Source of the DNA: an uncultured Collinsella sp.
GTDB taxonomy: Bacteria; Actinomycetota; Coriobacteriia; Coriobacteriales; Coriobacteriaceae
DNA: 64,000 bases
NCBI GenBank assembly: GCA_900546775.1
Contig: UREM01000005.1
Coordinates: forward strand, 1-64,000
Direction: 5' to 3'
In this document: in pieces, positions 62,803 to 64,000 of the stretch
Layout of the letters: the number at the start of each line of letters is the position of its first letter
How positions within the stretch are numbered: position 1 is the first letter of the stretch
Position numbers and translations under genes: made by a program
The notes under the pieces: generated by a model
What the model was told of the DNA's origin: nothing
Database searches by the model: none
The model's input: the letters and a program-made list of their open reading frames with translations, nothing else

Positions 62803-63891
62803 CTACCTTTCCGTGCAGCTAATGCAGGGGTCGATGGTCAGGATAATCATTGGCACGTTGGCAAGGAGCACGCCCTGCAGCGCATGCGTCAGACCCGCCA
62901 GGTTTTGCGACGTCGGCGTTCGCACGCGAAAACGGTCCAGGTTCTTGGTGCCGTTGCCACGCACATAGTAGTACGCCTCGCCACGCGGCTGCTCAATCAC
63001 AACCTCGCCGCGCGCGCCGTCGGCCGGCGTAAGCTTGGTGCGCCCGCCAATGCCGTCGTGCGGAATCTTGCCCACAAGCTCCTTGATGATGTCCATAGCC
63101 TGCGTGACCTCGGCACAACGCACCTGGCAGCGGGCATAGCAGTCGCCGTCGGTCGCCACGATGGGCTCAAACGCAGCCAAGTCCGCATAGGCACCGTCAC
63201 CAAACATGCGCACGTCGTAATCCACGCCCGAAGCGCGACCGAACGGGCCGACCATCGAAAGCTCCAGCGCGTCCTTCTTGCTGATCACGCCCACGCCATG
63301 TAGGCGCTCACCACAGCTGTCATCGTCCAAAAACGTATGTACCAGGGCCTCGTAGTCGGGACGCATGGCATCGAGCGTCTGGACAATGCCCGCCAGCTCG
63401 GAATCCTCGATATCGTGCTTAAGGCCGCCGATCTCGTTAATCGACAGGATCACGCGACCGCCGCACGTGCTCTCAAAGATCTTGAGAATCTGCTCGCGCA
63501 GCGTCCACGAACGATAGAACAGCGCCTCAAAGCCAAAGGCATCGGCGAGCAGGCCCAGCCACAGCAAATGCGAGTGAATACGCGAGAGCTCGTGCAGAAT
63601 GGTGCGGATATACTGCACGCGGCCGGGCACCTCGATGTCAAGCATGCGTTCGCAGGCGCTGGCATAGCCGCAGCTGTGGCCCACGGCGCAAATGCCGCAG
63701 ATGCGCTCGGCGATGTAGCCAAACTGATGCATGTCGCGCTTTTCGGTGAGCTTCTCGAGTCCGCGGTGCACAAAGCCGATCTGCGGAATTGCCTCGATGA
63801 CGCGGTCGTCCTCGATTACCAGGTCCAGATGAAGCGGCTCGGGCAGCACCGGGTGCTGCGGGCCAAACGGAATTACGGAGCGATGAGCCAT
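62803..63891 (-). CDS. Ech-type [NiFe] hydrogenase large subunit (EchE-like)
   Basis: The 362-residue catalytic subunit retains both nickel-binding pairs: Cys65 and Cys68 in RICGICAVGHS, and Cys356 and Cys359 in DPCISCTER near the C-terminus. It therefore looks like an active hydrogenase rather than a NuoD homologue, which lacks them. The short C-terminus suggests little or no maturation peptide. It links to a group 4 membrane hydrogenase that makes H2 from reduced ferredoxin and may pump ions. The membrane subunit genes would lie beyond the window edge. Confidence 0.92.
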   Translation of the reverse strand: MAHRSVIPFGPQHPVLPEPLHLDLVIEDDRVIEAIPQIGFVHRGLEKLTEKRDMHQFGYIAERICGICAVGHSCGYASACERMLDIEVPGRVQYIRTILHELSRIHSHLLWLGLLADAFGFEALFYRSWTLREQILKIFESTCGGRVILSINEIGGLKHDIEDSELAGIVQTLDAMRPDYEALVHTFLDDDSCGERLHGVGVISKKDALELSMVGPFGRASGVDYDVRMFGDGAYADLAAFEPIVATDGDCYARCQVRCAEVTQAMDIIKELVGKIPHDGIGGRTKLTPADGARGEVVIEQPRGEAYYYVRGNGTKNLDRFRVRTPTSQNLAGLTHALQGVLLANVPMIILTIDPCISCTER

Positions 63892-63896
63892 GGACC

Positions 63897-64000
63897 TTAC
63901 GCCTCCTTTTTCTGCTTGTCGCGGACGGCCTTGGCGGCAAGCGCCGCGCGGACCTTGGCCGCTTTCTCGGGATCCATGGCGGCGAGCTTTGCCTCCATCT
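63897..64000 (-). CDS. C-terminal end of an Ech hydrogenase subunit (EchD/NuoC-like), partial
   Basis: The frame runs in from the window edge and ends with the Lys/Ala-rich tail MDPEKAAKVRAALAAKAVRD and a TAA at 63899-63897, 5 nt before the large-subunit ATG. Its position upstream of the large subunit is that of EchD or HycE-N/NuoC in group 4 hydrogenase operons. The catalytic part lies outside the window, so the assignment is by position. Confidence 0.6.
   Translation of the reverse strand, partial: MEAKLAAMDPEKAAKVRAALAAKAVRDKQKKEA

Noticed and set aside
62803..63891. Reading the hydrogenase large subunit as NuoD of complex I
   Set aside because: Both nickel-binding Cys pairs are present, which NuoD lacks.

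Overview
The window looks like a chromosomal piece of a high-GC gut actinobacterium of the class Coriobacteriia, most probably Collinsella. This is an inference from gene content: a membrane-embedded LuxR regulator of the kind that expands in this class, an Ech-type [NiFe] hydrogenase, many PTS and carbohydrate loci, actinobacterial two-component pairs and a GC-rich codon bias. About 50 protein genes are recognisable. No rRNA, tRNA, CRISPR array, prophage or intact insertion sequence was seen.

Layout. 0-6 kb: pyrE; an mgtA Mg2+ P-type ATPase with a long leader; a 12-TM LuxR regulator with a G14 tract just before its start codon. 6-14 kb: a sugar locus with a ROK kinase, the remnant of one apiosidase-like hydrolase, an intact apiosidase-like (GH140/DUF4038-type) hydrolase, a PTS EIIBC, a divergent esterase and a DUF1593 nucleoside-hydrolase-like protein. 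14-18.5 kb: a zinc-ribbon/SPFH/lipoprotein cluster resembling the Bacillus ydjG-ydjI part of the PspA system. 18.6-22.6 kb: a two-component pair preceded by a sensor-like gene broken by a stop codon and a frameshift. 23-29.6 kb: 6-phospho-beta-glucosidase, a DUF4867 protein, an AT-richer PTS-antiterminator-esterase block, and luxS. 29.7-38 kb: FGGY kinase, split transketolase, fucose-isomerase-like protein and LacI regulator, then nucleoside hydrolase plus ribokinase. 38-52.7 kb: an OatA-like acyltransferase, an NRAMP-related transporter coupled to MgtE, a degenerate NodB protein, PRC-barrel/YtxH genes, a CNNM-type hemolysin, a hemolysin III protein, an alpha/beta hydrolase and a DUF362 ferredoxin. 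52.9-62 kb: two ABC exporter systems and a DesK/NarL-type two-component system. 62.4-64 kb: the end of an Ech hydrogenase operon.

The most interesting reading joins two separated loci. Isomerase, FGGY kinase and split transketolase are the set known for the transketolase route of D-apiose breakdown. The 7-12 kb locus encodes a cytoplasmic apiosidase-like hydrolase beside a PTS permease. Similar GTAAAC/GTTTAC-type inverted repeats lie upstream of both loci and of the LacI gene. Together these suggest a regulon that imports apiose-containing glycosides, such as plant apiosyl-glucosides, by PTS and burns the apiose through the pentose phosphate pool. The kinase resembles GlpK but has lost two glycerol-contacting residues, which supports a non-glycerol substrate.

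The window also carries three Mg2+ uptake systems (mgtA, mgtE and the NRAMP-related gene), two with unusual leaders. It is dense in REP-like hairpins with a GGGGAC/GTCCCC core, plus several other long inverted repeats. Intergenic regions here are largely made of these repeats.
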